Below are positions 8,276-17,502 of a stretch of DNA of 64,000 nt, in pieces. A program made the translations under genes and the position numbers. The stretch covers positions 62,001-126,000 of the forward strand of contig NZ_JBFRFB010000003.1 in assembly GCF_052114605.1 (NCBI RefSeq), in the 5' to 3' direction. The stretch is from Microvirga sp052114605. Lineage in GTDB: Bacteria; Pseudomonadota; Alphaproteobacteria; Rhizobiales; Beijerinckiaceae. The notes below the pieces were generated by a model. The model did not search any database, had not been told where the DNA came from, and saw nothing but the letters and a program-made list of their open reading frames with translations. Positions within the stretch are counted from its first letter, which is position 1; each line of letters opens with the position of its first letter.

Positions 8276-9195
8276 ACGGCACGACCCTTCGCACCGGCCT
8301 CCTGATCCTTGTGGGTCTGGTCGCAATCGCCCTTTACGCCTCGATCTTCATTGTGCAGCAGACCCAGTATGCGCTGGTGCTGCGGTTCGGCGCGGTGCAA
8401 TCGGCCATTTCCGAGCCCGGCCTGAAGTTCAAGCTGCCGCTCGTGGATAACGTCACCTATTTCGAGAAGCGCGTGCTCGATCTCGACCTGCCGGTCCAGA
8501 CGCTCCTGTCGGCTGACCGTCAGAACCTCGAGGTGGATGCCTTCACCCGTTACCGGATCGTCGATCCCCTGCGGTTCTATCAGGCCGTGGGCAGCATTCC
8601 CCTCGCTAATCAGCGCCTTTCGAGCTTCACGAACTCGGCCATGCGTAACGTGCTCGCCAGCGCCTCGCGCGATGCTATCGTCCGCACCGAGCGCCCGCAG
8701 CTGATGGATCGTATCCAGGAGGATGTGAACCGGCAGGCAACCAGCCTCGGCATCGAAATGATCGATGTGCGTCTCACCCGCGTCGATCTGCCCAACGCCA
8801 ACAGCCAAGCGGTCTACAAGCGCATGAATACCGAGCGTGAGCGCGAGGCGGCCGACCTTCGTGCAAACGGCAACCAGCAGGCGCAGACGATCCGCGCTCG
8901 CGCCGAGCGTGAGGCGACGGTCATCCGTGCCGAGGCGAACCGCCAGGCCGAAGAGCTGCGCGGTCAGGGCGACGCCGACCGCAACCGCATCCTCGCGGAG
9001 GCTTTCGGTAAGGACCCCGAGTTCTTCGCTTTCTACCGCTCCATGCAGGCCTATGAAGCCGGCCTGAAGGGAACGGGAACACGCTTGGTGATCAGCCCGG
9101 ATTCCGAATTCTTCCGCTATTTCAACGGGTCGGTCAGCAGGCCCAACGGCGGAGCCCCTTCAACCCCGGCTCCGCAGCCGGCTCCTGCACAGTAA
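8272..9195 (+). CDS. hflC: HflC, FtsH protease modulator, SPFH family
   Basis: Partner of HflK in the periplasm-facing HflKC complex. The 307-residue product begins with a membrane helix (residues 7-28), followed by the SPFH domain (TQYALVLRFGAVQSAISEPGLKFKLP...) and a charged coiled coil (NTEREREAADLRANGNQQAQ and on). The C-terminus is Pro/Ala-rich and ends APAQ. The start ATG overlaps the hflK stop, so translation is coupled; DUF2065 and degP follow closely in the same direction. Confidence 0.96.
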   Translation: MNGTTLRTGLLILVGLVAIALYASIFIVQQTQYALVLRFGAVQSAISEPGLKFKLPLVDNVTYFEKRVLDLDLPVQTLLSADRQNLEVDAFTRYRIVDPLRFYQAVGSIPLANQRLSSFTNSAMRNVLASASRDAIVRTERPQLMDRIQEDVNRQATSLGIEMIDVRLTRVDLPNANSQAVYKRMNTEREREAADLRANGNQQAQTIRARAEREATVIRAEANRQAEELRGQGDADRNRILAEAFGKDPEFFAFYRSMQAYEAGLKGTGTRLVISPDSEFFRYFNGSVSRPNGGAPSTPAPQPAPAQ

Positions 9196-9201
9196 GACCT
9201 G

Positions 9202-9393
9202 ATGTTGGACTTGATTGCAGCCCTCGGCCTCGCTCTCGCGGTCGAGGGCATTTTGTTTGCAGCCTTCCCAGACGGCATGCGGCGCGCCATGTATGAGGCC
9301 GCCCACAGCCCTAGCGACCGCATGCGGCTCGTAGGCATCCTTTCCGCGCTGGTTGGCGTCGGCATCATCTGGCTGGCGCGCTGGCTTGGTTGA
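9202..9393 (+). CDS. DUF2065 small membrane protein (YjeT-like)
   Basis: A 63-residue protein with two membrane helices (residues 3-20 and 45-61) around the typical DUF2065 stretch LVIEGI...FPDGMRRAM...SPSDRMRLVGI. The family is usually encoded next to hflK-hflC, as here, 6 bp after the hflC stop. Function is unknown; the conserved position suggests a link to FtsH or membrane quality control. Confidence 0.88.
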   Translation: MLDLIAALGLALAVEGILFAAFPDGMRRAMYEAAHSPSDRMRLVGILSALVGVGIIWLARWLG

Positions 9394-9500
9394 GAGCGCA
9401 TCCTCGGATCGGGGCCACGGCCCCGCTTCCGCCGCATTCGGCGCTTGAATGGCGAGCAAGAGCGACAATCTATATTCCATTCTCCAAGAGAGGATCTTCG

Positions 9501-11012
9501 ATGAATCAAGCCACGAACGCGCTGGCGCTTTCCGGGACTGCGCCGTTTCAGCGTCCCTTGCGCCGACTGGCCGCATCCTGCTTTGCGGTCCTCACCATTG
9601 TCGCAACAGCGATGCCGCTGCCTGCCCTTGCCCGTTCGGCCCCGGAATCCTTCGCCGATCTGGCGGATGAGGTGACCGGCGCCGTGGTCAATATCTCCGC
9701 CTCGACCACCGTCGAGGCCAAGAACCGGACCCTGCCTCAGTTGCCTCCTGGCACGCCCTTTGAGGATTTGTTCGAGGAATTCTTCAATCGGCGTGGCCAG
9801 GGCGGCAATAATGACAACGCCCCCTCCCGCCCGCGCAGCTCGAACTCGCTGGGTTCAGGCTTCGTGATCGATCCTTCGGGCATCGTCGTCACTAACAATC
9901 ACGTGATCGGAGACGCCAACGACATCAGCGTGATCTTCTCCGACGGCACGCGCCTCAAGGCCGAGATCGTCGGAAAAGATTCCAAAGTTGATCTGGCGGT
10001 CCTGCGCGTGAAGTCGGACAAGCCCCTCAAGGCGGTGAAGTTCGGCGACTCCGACGCTCTGCGTGCGGGCGATTGGGTGATGGCCATCGGCAACCCGTTC
10101 GGCCTCGGCGGCTCCGTCACGGCGGGCATCGTCTCCGCTCGCGGCCGTAACATCGAGTCCGGTCCCTACGACAACTACATCCAGACCGATGCCTCCATCA
10201 ACAAAGGCAACTCGGGCGGTCCGCTGTTCAACATGAACGGCGAGGTGATTGGCATCAACACGGCCATTCTCTCGCCCACCGGCGGTTCTGTGGGTATCGG
10301 CTTCGCCGTTCCGGCCTCGACCGCGGTGCCGATCATCGATCAGCTTCGCGAGTTCGGCGAAACCCGCCGCGGCTGGCTCGGCGTGCGCATCCAGAACGTG
10401 GATGATGCGACTGCCGAGGCTCTGAATCTCGGCTCGGCCCGTGGCGCGCTCATCGCCGGCATCGACGACAAGGGACCTGCCAAGCCGGCGGGCCTTGAGG
10501 TCGGCGACGTGATCGTCAAGTTCGACGGCAAGGACGTGAAGGATTCCCGCGATCTGCCGCGCATCGTGGCGTCCTCACCGGTCGGTAAGGCGGTCTCCGT
10601 CGATATCGTCCGCAAGGGCCAACCGCAGACGAAGCAGGTGACCCTGGGCCGCCTTGAGGACGGCGAGAAGCAGGCCAGCCTGCAGCAGCCACCAGTTGAA
10701 GCACCCACGGTGACCCGTCAGGCGCTCGGCCTCAACATGTCCGGCATGACAGACGAGCTCCGTCGCCGCTACAGCCTTAAGGACGACCTGAAGGGCGTGG
10801 TGATTACCCGCGTCGATCCCAATTCCTCGGCCTCCGACAAGCGGATCCAGGCCGGTGAGGTGATCGTCGAGGTCAACCAGGAGCCGGTGACGAACCCTGC
10901 CGACGTGACCAAGCGGATTGACGACCTGAAGTCGCAGGGCCGCAAGTCCGCCCTACTGCTGGTGTCGAACCCGCAGGGCGAAGTTCGCTTCGTGGCCCTG
11001 ACGATCGAGTAA
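9501..11012 (+). CDS. degP: Do/DegP-family periplasmic serine protease
   Basis: HtrA-type protease and chaperone for misfolded envelope proteins. The ATG at 9501 has AGAGAGG 6 nt upstream and gives 503 residues; the longer frame from 9390 overlaps DUF2065. A signal peptide spans about residues 18-46, ending PALARSAP. The catalytic triad is visible: His134 in NNHVI, Asp164 in KVDLAVL, Ser238 in GNSGGPL. Two PDZ domains follow, near residues 270-360 and 400-500. It closes the hflKC operon and is followed by a strong terminator. Confidence 0.95.
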   Translation: MNQATNALALSGTAPFQRPLRRLAASCFAVLTIVATAMPLPALARSAPESFADLADEVTGAVVNISASTTVEAKNRTLPQLPPGTPFEDLFEEFFNRRGQGGNNDNAPSRPRSSNSLGSGFVIDPSGIVVTNNHVIGDANDISVIFSDGTRLKAEIVGKDSKVDLAVLRVKSDKPLKAVKFGDSDALRAGDWVMAIGNPFGLGGSVTAGIVSARGRNIESGPYDNYIQTDASINKGNSGGPLFNMNGEVIGINTAILSPTGGSVGIGFAVPASTAVPIIDQLREFGETRRGWLGVRIQNVDDATAEALNLGSARGALIAGIDDKGPAKPAGLEVGDVIVKFDGKDVKDSRDLPRIVASSPVGKAVSVDIVRKGQPQTKQVTLGRLEDGEKQASLQQPPVEAPTVTRQALGLNMSGMTDELRRRYSLKDDLKGVVITRVDPNSSASDKRIQAGEVIVEVNQEPVTNPADVTKRIDDLKSQGRKSALLLVSNPQGEVRFVALTIE

Positions 11013-11034
11013 AAGCTTCTACAGCCAATCAGAG

Positions 11035-11060
11035 AAGGCGGCTCTCGGGCCGCCTTTTTT
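11035..11060 (+). terminator. Rho-independent terminator after degP
   Basis: GGCGGC (11037-11042) pairs with GCCGCC (11049-11054) around TCTCGG; flanking AA and TT extend the stem, and six T follow. It is 22 bp after the degP stop. Confidence 0.88.
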
Positions 11061-11073
11061 GTCGCTACGCCAC

Positions 11074-11091
11074 CGTTCTAAATAAAGAACG
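11074..11091. promoter_or_regulatory. inverted repeat upstream of acs, possible operator
   Basis: CGTTCT and AGAACG form a perfect 6-bp inverted repeat separated by AAATAA. A TTGACA hexamer follows at 11098-11103, though no good -10 box is placed after it. The repeat is 52 bp from the acs start and could bind a regulator of acetate use. Function is inferred only from position. Confidence 0.35.
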
Positions 11092-11142
11092 TTTCGATTG
11101 ACATAAAGGTATTCGTTCGTCATGTGAGGGAGGCCAATCCTG

Positions 11143-13131
11143 ATGCGGCTTCGCTTGGGTCGCCGCAAATCCTCATGGATCATCATGTCGCAGCTTGTCT
11201 TTCCTGTTCCTGACGCTCTGAAATCCTCCGCTCGTGTGAATGCCGAGACTTATGAGCAGCTATACCGGTACTCCATCGACGATCCGGAAGGCTTCTGGCG
11301 TGAGCAGGCCTCGATCCTGGACTGGGCGCAGCCCTTCACGCAAGTGAAGAACACGCGCTACTCGCCGGGCGATGTCGCTATCGAGTGGTTCGCGGACGGC
11401 AAGCTGAACGCTTCCTATAACTGCCTCGACCGCCATGCGGCCGAGCGTGGCGACGATGCCGCGATCCTGTGGGAAGGCGACACGCCCGGAGATCGCAAGC
11501 GCATCACCTGGAAGGAGCTTCACGCCGAGGTGTCGAGGCTTGCCAATGCGCTCAAAAAGCTTGGCGTGAAGAAGGGCGATTTCGTCAGCATCTATCTGCC
11601 GGTCATCCATGAATCGATTGCCGCGATGCTCGCCTGCGCCCGCATCGGCGCGGTGCATTCGGTGGTGTTCAGCGGCTTCTCGTCGGAAGCTCTGGCGGGC
11701 CGTATCGAGGATTGCCGCTCGCGGGTTCTCATCACCGCCGATGAGGGACTGCGCGCGGGCAAGCATGTGCCGCTCAAGAAGAACGCGGATGCCGCGCTGC
11801 AGAATCTGCCCTTTGTTGAGCATGTGCTCGTCGTGCGCCGAACGGGCGTCGATGTGCCGATGACTGAGGGACGTGACCGCTGGTATCACGAGGCGCTCGC
11901 CGAAGTGGATGCGGAATGTGAGCCTTCCGCGGTCGGCGCGGAAGATCCGCTCTTCGTGCTCTATACCTCCGGCTCCACCGGAAAGCCGAAGGGCATGCTG
12001 CACACCACGGGTGGCTATCTCGTCCATGCGGCGGCGAGCTTCCGCGCGATGTTCGATTATCGCCCCGGCGACATCCATTTCTGCACGGCGGATGTGGGCT
12101 GGGTCACTGCTCACACGTATCTGATCTACGGTCCGCTCGCGAACGGCGCAACCATCGTGCTGTTCGAAGGCGTGCCCACATGGCCCGACATGTCGCGCTG
12201 GTGGCAGATCATCGAGCATTACAAGGTCAACATCTTCTACACTGCACCGACCGCGATCCGCTCATTGATGCGCGACGGCGAAGCGCCCGTGCGCAAGCAC
12301 GACCTGTCGAGCCTGCGCGTGCTGGGTTCGGTGGGCGAGCCGATCAATCCTGAAGCCTGGCTCTGGTATCACGATGTTATCGGCGGCGGACGCTGCCCCA
12401 TTGTCGATACCTATTGGCAGACGGAAACCGGCGCCGTGCTCTTGTGCCCACTGCCCGGCGCGATGAGCCTCAAACCGGGCTCCGCAACGAAGCCGTTCTT
12501 CGGCGTGCGCCCGGCATTGCTTGAAAGCGATGGCACCGTCGTCGAAGGCGAAGGCAAGGGAAATCTGTGCTTTGCCGATTCATGGCCCGGTCAGGCGCGC
12601 ACGATCCTAGGGGATCGCGAGCGCTTCCTGAAAACCTATTTCAGCGCATTTCCGGGCTACTATTTCACCGGCGACGGCGCGCGCCGGGACGAGGACGGCT
12701 ATTACTGGATCACGGGACGTCTCGACGATGTCATCAACGTGTCCGGCCATCGTCTTGGCACCGTGGAGGTGGAGGCTGCCATCGCTTCTCATCCATCCGT
12801 CGCGGAAGCCGCCGTCGTAGGCTTCCCGCACGAGATCAAAGGCCAGGGCATCTTCGCTTTCGTCACCTTGAAGGAAGGTATTTCCGAAACGGATGGGCTG
12901 CGTCGCGATCTCATTCAGACCGTGCGCACCCGCATCGGCCCCATTGCCACGCCCGACCGCATTGAATGGGCGCCGCAATTGCCGAAGAACCGTTCCGGCA
13001 AAATCCTGCGCCGCATTCTCACCCGCATCGCCGCAGGCGATTACGAGAACCACGGCGACACATCCACCGTCGCCGATCCGGCGGTGGTTGCGGAAATCGT
13101 CAGGCGGATTCAGGCCGAGGCAAGGGCCTGA
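11143..13131 (+). CDS. acs: acetyl-CoA synthetase
   Basis: Activates acetate to acetyl-CoA through acetyl-AMP. The adenylate-forming signature YTSGSTGKPKG, the DTYWQTETG substrate motif, the YYFTGDGARRDEDGYYWITGRLDDVINVSGHR hinge region and the C-terminal NRSGKILRR lysine, the usual regulatory acetylation site, are all present. Two starts are possible. ATG 11143 has GGGAGG 9 nt upstream and gives 662 residues; ATG 11185 (MSQLVFPVP) matches typical family N-termini but has no clear ribosome site. Its 3' end overlaps serB by 32 bp in convergent orientation. Confidence 0.95.
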   Translation: MRLRLGRRKSSWIIMSQLVFPVPDALKSSARVNAETYEQLYRYSIDDPEGFWREQASILDWAQPFTQVKNTRYSPGDVAIEWFADGKLNASYNCLDRHAAERGDDAAILWEGDTPGDRKRITWKELHAEVSRLANALKKLGVKKGDFVSIYLPVIHESIAAMLACARIGAVHSVVFSGFSSEALAGRIEDCRSRVLITADEGLRAGKHVPLKKNADAALQNLPFVEHVLVVRRTGVDVPMTEGRDRWYHEALAEVDAECEPSAVGAEDPLFVLYTSGSTGKPKGMLHTTGGYLVHAAASFRAMFDYRPGDIHFCTADVGWVTAHTYLIYGPLANGATIVLFEGVPTWPDMSRWWQIIEHYKVNIFYTAPTAIRSLMRDGEAPVRKHDLSSLRVLGSVGEPINPEAWLWYHDVIGGGRCPIVDTYWQTETGAVLLCPLPGAMSLKPGSATKPFFGVRPALLESDGTVVEGEGKGNLCFADSWPGQARTILGDRERFLKTYFSAFPGYYFTGDGARRDEDGYYWITGRLDDVINVSGHRLGTVEVEAAIASHPSVAEAAVVGFPHEIKGQGIFAFVTLKEGISETDGLRRDLIQTVRTRIGPIATPDRIEWAPQLPKNRSGKILRRILTRIAAGDYENHGDTSTVADPAVVAEIVRRIQAEARA

Positions 13132-14026
13132 CGATCTCGTCGTCGCGATAGCCCTGCGCGTAAAGCAGCGTGAACAGATCGGTGTGCTCGATCTTGGCAT
13201 GAGCCGCCGCAGCGACAGCAGGCTTGGCGCGGAAGGCGACACCCAAACCCGCTTCTCCCAGCATGGCGAGATCGTTGGCGCCGTCGCCAACGGCCATGGT
13301 GTCGGGCGCGGCGAGGCCGAGCTCCTTGCGCAGCTCGACCAGCGTCGCGAGCTTCGCCTCGCGGCCGAGGATTGGTTCCTCGACAGTGCCTGCGAGTTTC
13401 TCGCCGTCAAAGATCAGGTGGTTCGAGCGATGCTCGTTGAAGCCGATCTTCGCGCCGATGGGGCCGGTGAACAGGGTGAAGCCGCCCGAGACGAGGCACG
13501 CATAGCCGCCATTGGCGCGGATGGTCTGCACCAGTTCCGTGCCACCCTCGGTCAGCGTGATGCGCTTTTCGATGATCTCGTCCACGACGCCAACCGGGAG
13601 GTTCTTCAGAAGCGCCACGCGCTCGCGCAGGGCCGGTTCGAAGGCGATCTCGCCCCGCATGGCGCGTTCGGTGATTTCCGAAACCTCTGCCTTGAGCCCC
13701 ACGTAATCGGCGAGCTCGTCGATGCATTCCTGCCCGATCATGGTGGAATCCATATCCGCCAGGAACAGGCGCTTGCGCCGGTGGGCGAGGGGCTGCACCA
13801 CGATATCGACCTGCTGGTCGCCGAAGGGCGCCTCAAGCAGGTTATAGACGCCCTTGATGGAGCCCGGATCGGGGAAGATCAGGTCCTCTGCGATTCCGCT
13901 TGCCAGAACGGAGCGTTTTGTCTCTGGTCCGAGCAGCATTGCTGCAAGGTCTATTCTTGCCGGGTCGAGCCCGATATCCGGGTTCGCAACGAGGGTCGCA
14001 ACGAGAAGATTCTGGGAGGACGCCAT
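13100..14026 (-). CDS. serB: phosphoserine phosphatase SerB
   Basis: Last step of serine synthesis, dephosphorylating phosphoserine. A 308-residue HAD-family enzyme with an N-terminal ACT-like region (residues 1-80), the nucleophile motif LFLADMDST (Asp91 and Asp93), VSGGFTLFTGPI (motif II) and VGDGANDLAMLGEAGLGVAF (motif IV). The start at 14026 faces the miaA start only 14 bp away; the GGAG of miaA overlaps the serB start codon, so the two genes share a very compact divergent control region. Confidence 0.95.
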   Translation of the reverse strand: MASSQNLLVATLVANPDIGLDPARIDLAAMLLGPETKRSVLASGIAEDLIFPDPGSIKGVYNLLEAPFGDQQVDIVVQPLAHRRKRLFLADMDSTMIGQECIDELADYVGLKAEVSEITERAMRGEIAFEPALRERVALLKNLPVGVVDEIIEKRITLTEGGTELVQTIRANGGYACLVSGGFTLFTGPIGAKIGFNEHRSNHLIFDGEKLAGTVEEPILGREAKLATLVELRKELGLAAPDTMAVGDGANDLAMLGEAGLGVAFRAKPAVAAAAHAKIEHTDLFTLLYAQGYRDDEIVRPLPRPESA

Positions 14027-14040
14027 GAGGAGACCGGATT

Positions 14041-14967
14041 GTGAGTGACGATGGGATCGGTGCGGTTCTCATTGCAGGACCGACCGCTTCAGGCAAGTCC
14101 GCATTGGGCATCAAACTGGCGCAGGCCTTGAACGGCGTGGTGGTCAATGCCGATTCCATGCAGGTCTACCGGGACCTTCGTGTCATCACCGCCCGCCCCA
14201 TGCCCGATGAGGAAGCCCAGGCTCCCCACCGACTTTATGGCCATGTAGACGCCGCCGTGAACTTCTCCGTCGGGCGCTACATGACTGACGCCATTGGCCT
14301 GCTGAACGAGATCGAAGGAAAAAGACTGCCGATCTTCGTGGGCGGGACAGGGCTCTACTTCAAGGCGCTCACGGATGGGCTCTCCGACATGCCGGCGGTG
14401 CCGGATGAGATCCGCGAAGACATTCGCCGTGAGAGCGAGGGACTGGAAACGCCCGAACTTCACCGGCTGCTGGAGGAGCGCGACCCGGAAACCGCCCGAA
14501 CCCTTCGTCCCTCCGACCGCCTGCGCATCCAACGCGCGCTGGAAATCTTCGCCGCGACGGGCCAGCCGCTCGTCTCCTTCCACGGAAGCCGCCAGCCGGG
14601 TCCCTTGAACGGGAAGCGTCTGATCAAGCTCTTCCTCTCGCCCGAGCGGGACGAGCTGCGCCGCCGCATCGACAACCGGTTCCTATCGATGATGGAGCAG
14701 GGGGCCCTCGATGAGGTGCGCGCGCTCGGCGAACGAAATCTCGACCCCATGCTGCCGGCCATGCGGGCCCATGGCGTGCCTGGCCTGCTCGGCTATCTGC
14801 GCGGTGAGATTTCCCTGGATGAAGCCGTCGTCAAAGGGCAGGGCGATACGCGCCGTTATGCCAAACGCCAGTTTACCTGGTTCCGCCACCAATTGCCGGA
14901 TTGGGAATGGGTGGCGCCGGAAAAGGGTTATGAGGCAGCAATGCAGATTCTAAAGGTAAGGCCTTAG
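14041..14967 (+). CDS. miaA: tRNA dimethylallyltransferase MiaA
   Basis: Adds the isopentenyl group to A37 of tRNAs reading UNN codons. GTG start (VSDDGIGAVLIAGPTASGKS); AGGAG lies 8 nt upstream. The P-loop GPTASGKS, the substrate segment NADSMQVYRDLRVITARP, VGGTGLYFKAL and the C-terminal RRYAKRQFTWFR motif are all present in 308 residues, a normal length. It ends with a 4-bp convergent overlap on the FAD oxidase gene. Confidence 0.96.
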   Translation: MSDDGIGAVLIAGPTASGKSALGIKLAQALNGVVVNADSMQVYRDLRVITARPMPDEEAQAPHRLYGHVDAAVNFSVGRYMTDAIGLLNEIEGKRLPIFVGGTGLYFKALTDGLSDMPAVPDEIREDIRRESEGLETPELHRLLEERDPETARTLRPSDRLRIQRALEIFAATGQPLVSFHGSRQPGPLNGKRLIKLFLSPERDELRRRIDNRFLSMMEQGALDEVRALGERNLDPMLPAMRAHGVPGLLGYLRGEISLDEAVVKGQGDTRRYAKRQFTWFRHQLPDWEWVAPEKGYEAAMQILKVRP

Positions 14968-16430
14968 GCGAAGTATGTGTCCCACATGAGGTTTCGGAAG
15001 AGAAGCCCCGGATCGTAATGCCGCTTCCGGGCCACGAATTCCTGGGAGCGAGAATATGCTGCCTCCAACTGATCTTTCCTCGCGTGAAGGCGATAGGGCA
15101 GGTAGAAGCTGCCGCCAATGGCGATGACTCTGTCGATGAGTTCTTCCGTCATACGCATCATGTCCGCTTCCGCACCAGGCCGCAGCTCCTGCGCGAAGGA
15201 CATGACCGCCGCGATCCGGGCGGTCGGCGCGAAGGCCAGTACGCTCCCGCGATCCGCATCCACATAGCGGAAGGTGATGTTGAGCAGTTCCTGCTCGGAG
15301 CGCGGAATCACATCGCGACAGGCCTCGAGGAAATCGAAAAGGCGCTCGGGCGGAATGAAATATTCGTGGAGAATATCCGTCCGCCGTTGGGAGTTGCTGG
15401 CGAGATTGGACACCGGCTCGTTGAGCAGTGCGTTGCGCGTAAACGTTCCTGACGCGATGGCCGGCGCGGCCACCGTTTCAGCGAACCAGCGCATCTTCTT
15501 GCCGGTCTCCCATCCGGTCTGCGCCCGGTAAATCTCGCGCGTCAGGAGCGCCATGCCGCCGCCGGTTTCGGCACGGGGCAGATTGGAGCCCTGCGAAGGC
15601 TGCTCACTGAAGGACACCACGAGTGCTTCCTGCAGGAAGTTGGAGCGCGCCACCGAGATGCGGCCATAGGCCATGCGGGTCTTGGGGTCTTTAACCGCCA
15701 GCAGGAACCGCTCTGCGAGGTCCCGGCTCGTGGCAGCCGCAAAGGAAGGCTTCAGGAGGGTATTGGGAACCATCTCCGCTTCCACTTCCACGATGACGCC
15801 GAATAGGCCATAGCCGCCCATGCACAGCGCGAACAATTCCTGATTTTCCTCTCTGGAACAGGTCAGCAGGGTGCCATCCGCGAGCATAAGGCGAATGGAC
15901 CGGGCGGTGGAGCCGAAGGGGCCGTATGGCACGGGCCAGCCGTGGGCATTGACGGAAAAGGTGCTGGCAACGCCGAAGTCATGGTTGGATTGCATGACGG
16001 CGGGAGAGAAACCGATAGGATCGAGCGCCGCGATTACATCGCTCCAGCGTGTTCCCGCGGCCGCCCTGAAAACACGGCGCTCCGTGTCAGGCGTGCAGGC
16101 CGCTGGGGCAAGGCTGATGGCGGTGCCGTTGCGCGGGAGGCTTTGGCCACCCATCGAGTGCCGCGCTGCGCCTACGGCGAGAGGTCTGCGGGTAGCGGCG
16201 GCCTCCTTCAATTCCATGCGGAGCCGCTCGATAAAGGACGCCTCTTGCGAATGGGCTCTCCAGTGCTTGGCAACCGGGGTGGGATTGAGCTGGCTTGCAT
16301 CATTGAGCACGAGGCGCGGCTCTGCCAAGGAGCGTCTGGGCGAGCCCAGGCTTAAGGCTGCGGCTCCGCCGTAGGCCAGGAACGTGCGTCTGGATATCTT
16401 CTTCATGGCGTCGGTTATACTGTTCGACAC
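14964..16430 (-). CDS. Tat-exported FAD-binding oxidase, aldonolactone oxidase-like
   Basis: A VAO/PCMH-fold flavoprotein with a C-terminal domain resembling D-arabinono-1,4-lactone oxidases. Residues 11-35 form a twin-arginine signal (KKISRRTFLAYGGAAALSLG), so the mature enzyme should be periplasmic; an ATG at residue 9 is an alternative start. FAD-domain landmarks are RRPLAVGAARHSMGGQ, FRAAAGTRWSDVIAAL, FGVASTFSVNAHGW and MGGYGLFGVIVEVEAEMV. The usual His-flavin linkage residue is not clear to me. Substrate is probably a sugar lactone or aldose; it is not fixed by context. Confidence 0.8.
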   Translation of the reverse strand: MSNSITDAMKKISRRTFLAYGGAAALSLGSPRRSLAEPRLVLNDASQLNPTPVAKHWRAHSQEASFIERLRMELKEAAATRRPLAVGAARHSMGGQSLPRNGTAISLAPAACTPDTERRVFRAAAGTRWSDVIAALDPIGFSPAVMQSNHDFGVASTFSVNAHGWPVPYGPFGSTARSIRLMLADGTLLTCSREENQELFALCMGGYGLFGVIVEVEAEMVPNTLLKPSFAAATSRDLAERFLLAVKDPKTRMAYGRISVARSNFLQEALVVSFSEQPSQGSNLPRAETGGGMALLTREIYRAQTGWETGKKMRWFAETVAAPAIASGTFTRNALLNEPVSNLASNSQRRTDILHEYFIPPERLFDFLEACRDVIPRSEQELLNITFRYVDADRGSVLAFAPTARIAAVMSFAQELRPGAEADMMRMTEELIDRVIAIGGSFYLPYRLHARKDQLEAAYSRSQEFVARKRHYDPGLLFRNLMWDTYFA

Positions 16431-16471
16431 CAGGAGAGAAAAGATCCGTTAGTTGAACGCGACGGCGTCCA

Positions 16472-17305
16472 TCAATGCCCCGGAGCGCCCGTGAACATCT
16501 GGTAGAACGTGATGAAGATCTCGAACACGATCAGCAGCACGATGATCAGTTCGAGGCGCAGCGAGCGCTCCGTATCGATGATGTCGGTAAGCGCCTGGGC
16601 CGTATCGCCCAGCACTTCCAGTTTGTTGTGAAGGGCTGTGGCGCGCTCTTTCAACTCGTACTCATCCTCGAGGCGAGCATAAAGGCGCTCGAGATCCGGG
16701 CGATCCCAGAGCACGTCGGGCTTTTCCTCCACCGCGACGCCGCCAGACATGCGCTGGCGCACGAGGAGAGCATGGCCAACCTGCTTCATGATCCGGCGCC
16801 GGTCGCGCGGACGACGGCCGTTCTGGGCAAGGTGCTGAACCGAGGGCTCTACCAGCTCGAAGGCGGCCGTCGCCTCGCGCTCGTCGCGGGCGAGCGTCGC
16901 GCTTTTCGATAGGGCATCGGCAATCACGATCAGCCGCTCGGTGGAGAGCTTCTTGACGTAGATCGGGCCGCCCGGAGGGATCTGATCGTCACGCTCGGGC
17001 GAGATTTCGATGATCGCAGTTTCTTCCTCATGCCGCGCGAACTCGCCCTTGATGCGCTGGCGCAGGCCCCTGATGACCTCGTCTTCCTCGATTGGGGTCA
17101 GGCCCACCAGCACTGCCACGCCATAGCGGAACAGGGCCACGAAGCCTTCCTGCCCGGCCCGGAAGGCGAGGGGGGTGGTGGAGAGAACGTCGCTGCGCTC
17201 CAGACCGGCTACATCAAGGCGGTCCCCCAGCAGGAGGGCGCGGGCGGTAAGGCGTTGATTTTGCATCGGAACGCCGGTCGAGGAGAGAGTATCGGACATG
17301 GTCAT
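16472..17305 (-). CDS. DUF155/RMD1-family membrane protein
   Basis: A 277-residue protein resembling the YagE/RMD1/Sif2 (DUF155) family. Family landmarks include the N-terminal LTARALLLGDRLDVAGL, FRYGVAVLVGL, the central LNPSVQHLAQ-like stretch (VEPSVQHLAQNGR), VLWDRPDLERLYARLEDEYELKERA, and a C-terminal membrane anchor (ELIIVLLIVFEIFITFYQMF). Eukaryotic relatives act in mitochondria; the bacterial role is not known. The gene is divergent from the ilvB leader. Confidence 0.85.
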   Translation of the reverse strand: MTMSDTLSSTGVPMQNQRLTARALLLGDRLDVAGLERSDVLSTTPLAFRAGQEGFVALFRYGVAVLVGLTPIEEDEVIRGLRQRIKGEFARHEEETAIIEISPERDDQIPPGGPIYVKKLSTERLIVIADALSKSATLARDEREATAAFELVEPSVQHLAQNGRRPRDRRRIMKQVGHALLVRQRMSGGVAVEEKPDVLWDRPDLERLYARLEDEYELKERATALHNKLEVLGDTAQALTDIIDTERSLRLELIIVLLIVFEIFITFYQMFTGAPGH

Positions 17306-17425
17306 GCGACTAAAATAGGGTGCATACCTTATAAGCTAGGCTTCATTCTGCCAACCAGACCCCGCTTGACCGGTTGAAATGGATCATATAGCTTCTGCGC
17401 AACTTTTGAACCGAGAACCGCCAAA

Positions 17426-17476
17426 ATGCGCAAGCTTATTCTCGTAGTACGAACGCCATCGACGGAGCGGGATTGA
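17426..17476 (+). CDS. ilvB leader peptide
   Basis: A 16-codon open frame reading MRKLILVVRTPSTERD, with the branched-chain run Leu-Ile-Leu-Val-Val at codons 4-8. It lies 113 bp before ilvB and directly before a hairpin (CGCCATCG at 17454-17461 with CGATGGCG at 17492-17499) and a terminator. Ribosome stalling at the Leu/Ile/Val codons when charged tRNAs are scarce would change the downstream folding. This is the classic attenuation layout. Confidence 0.8.
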   Translation: MRKLILVVRTPSTERD

Positions 17477-17502
17477 TCCCCGCAGGTCCGGCGATGGCGC
17501 AC

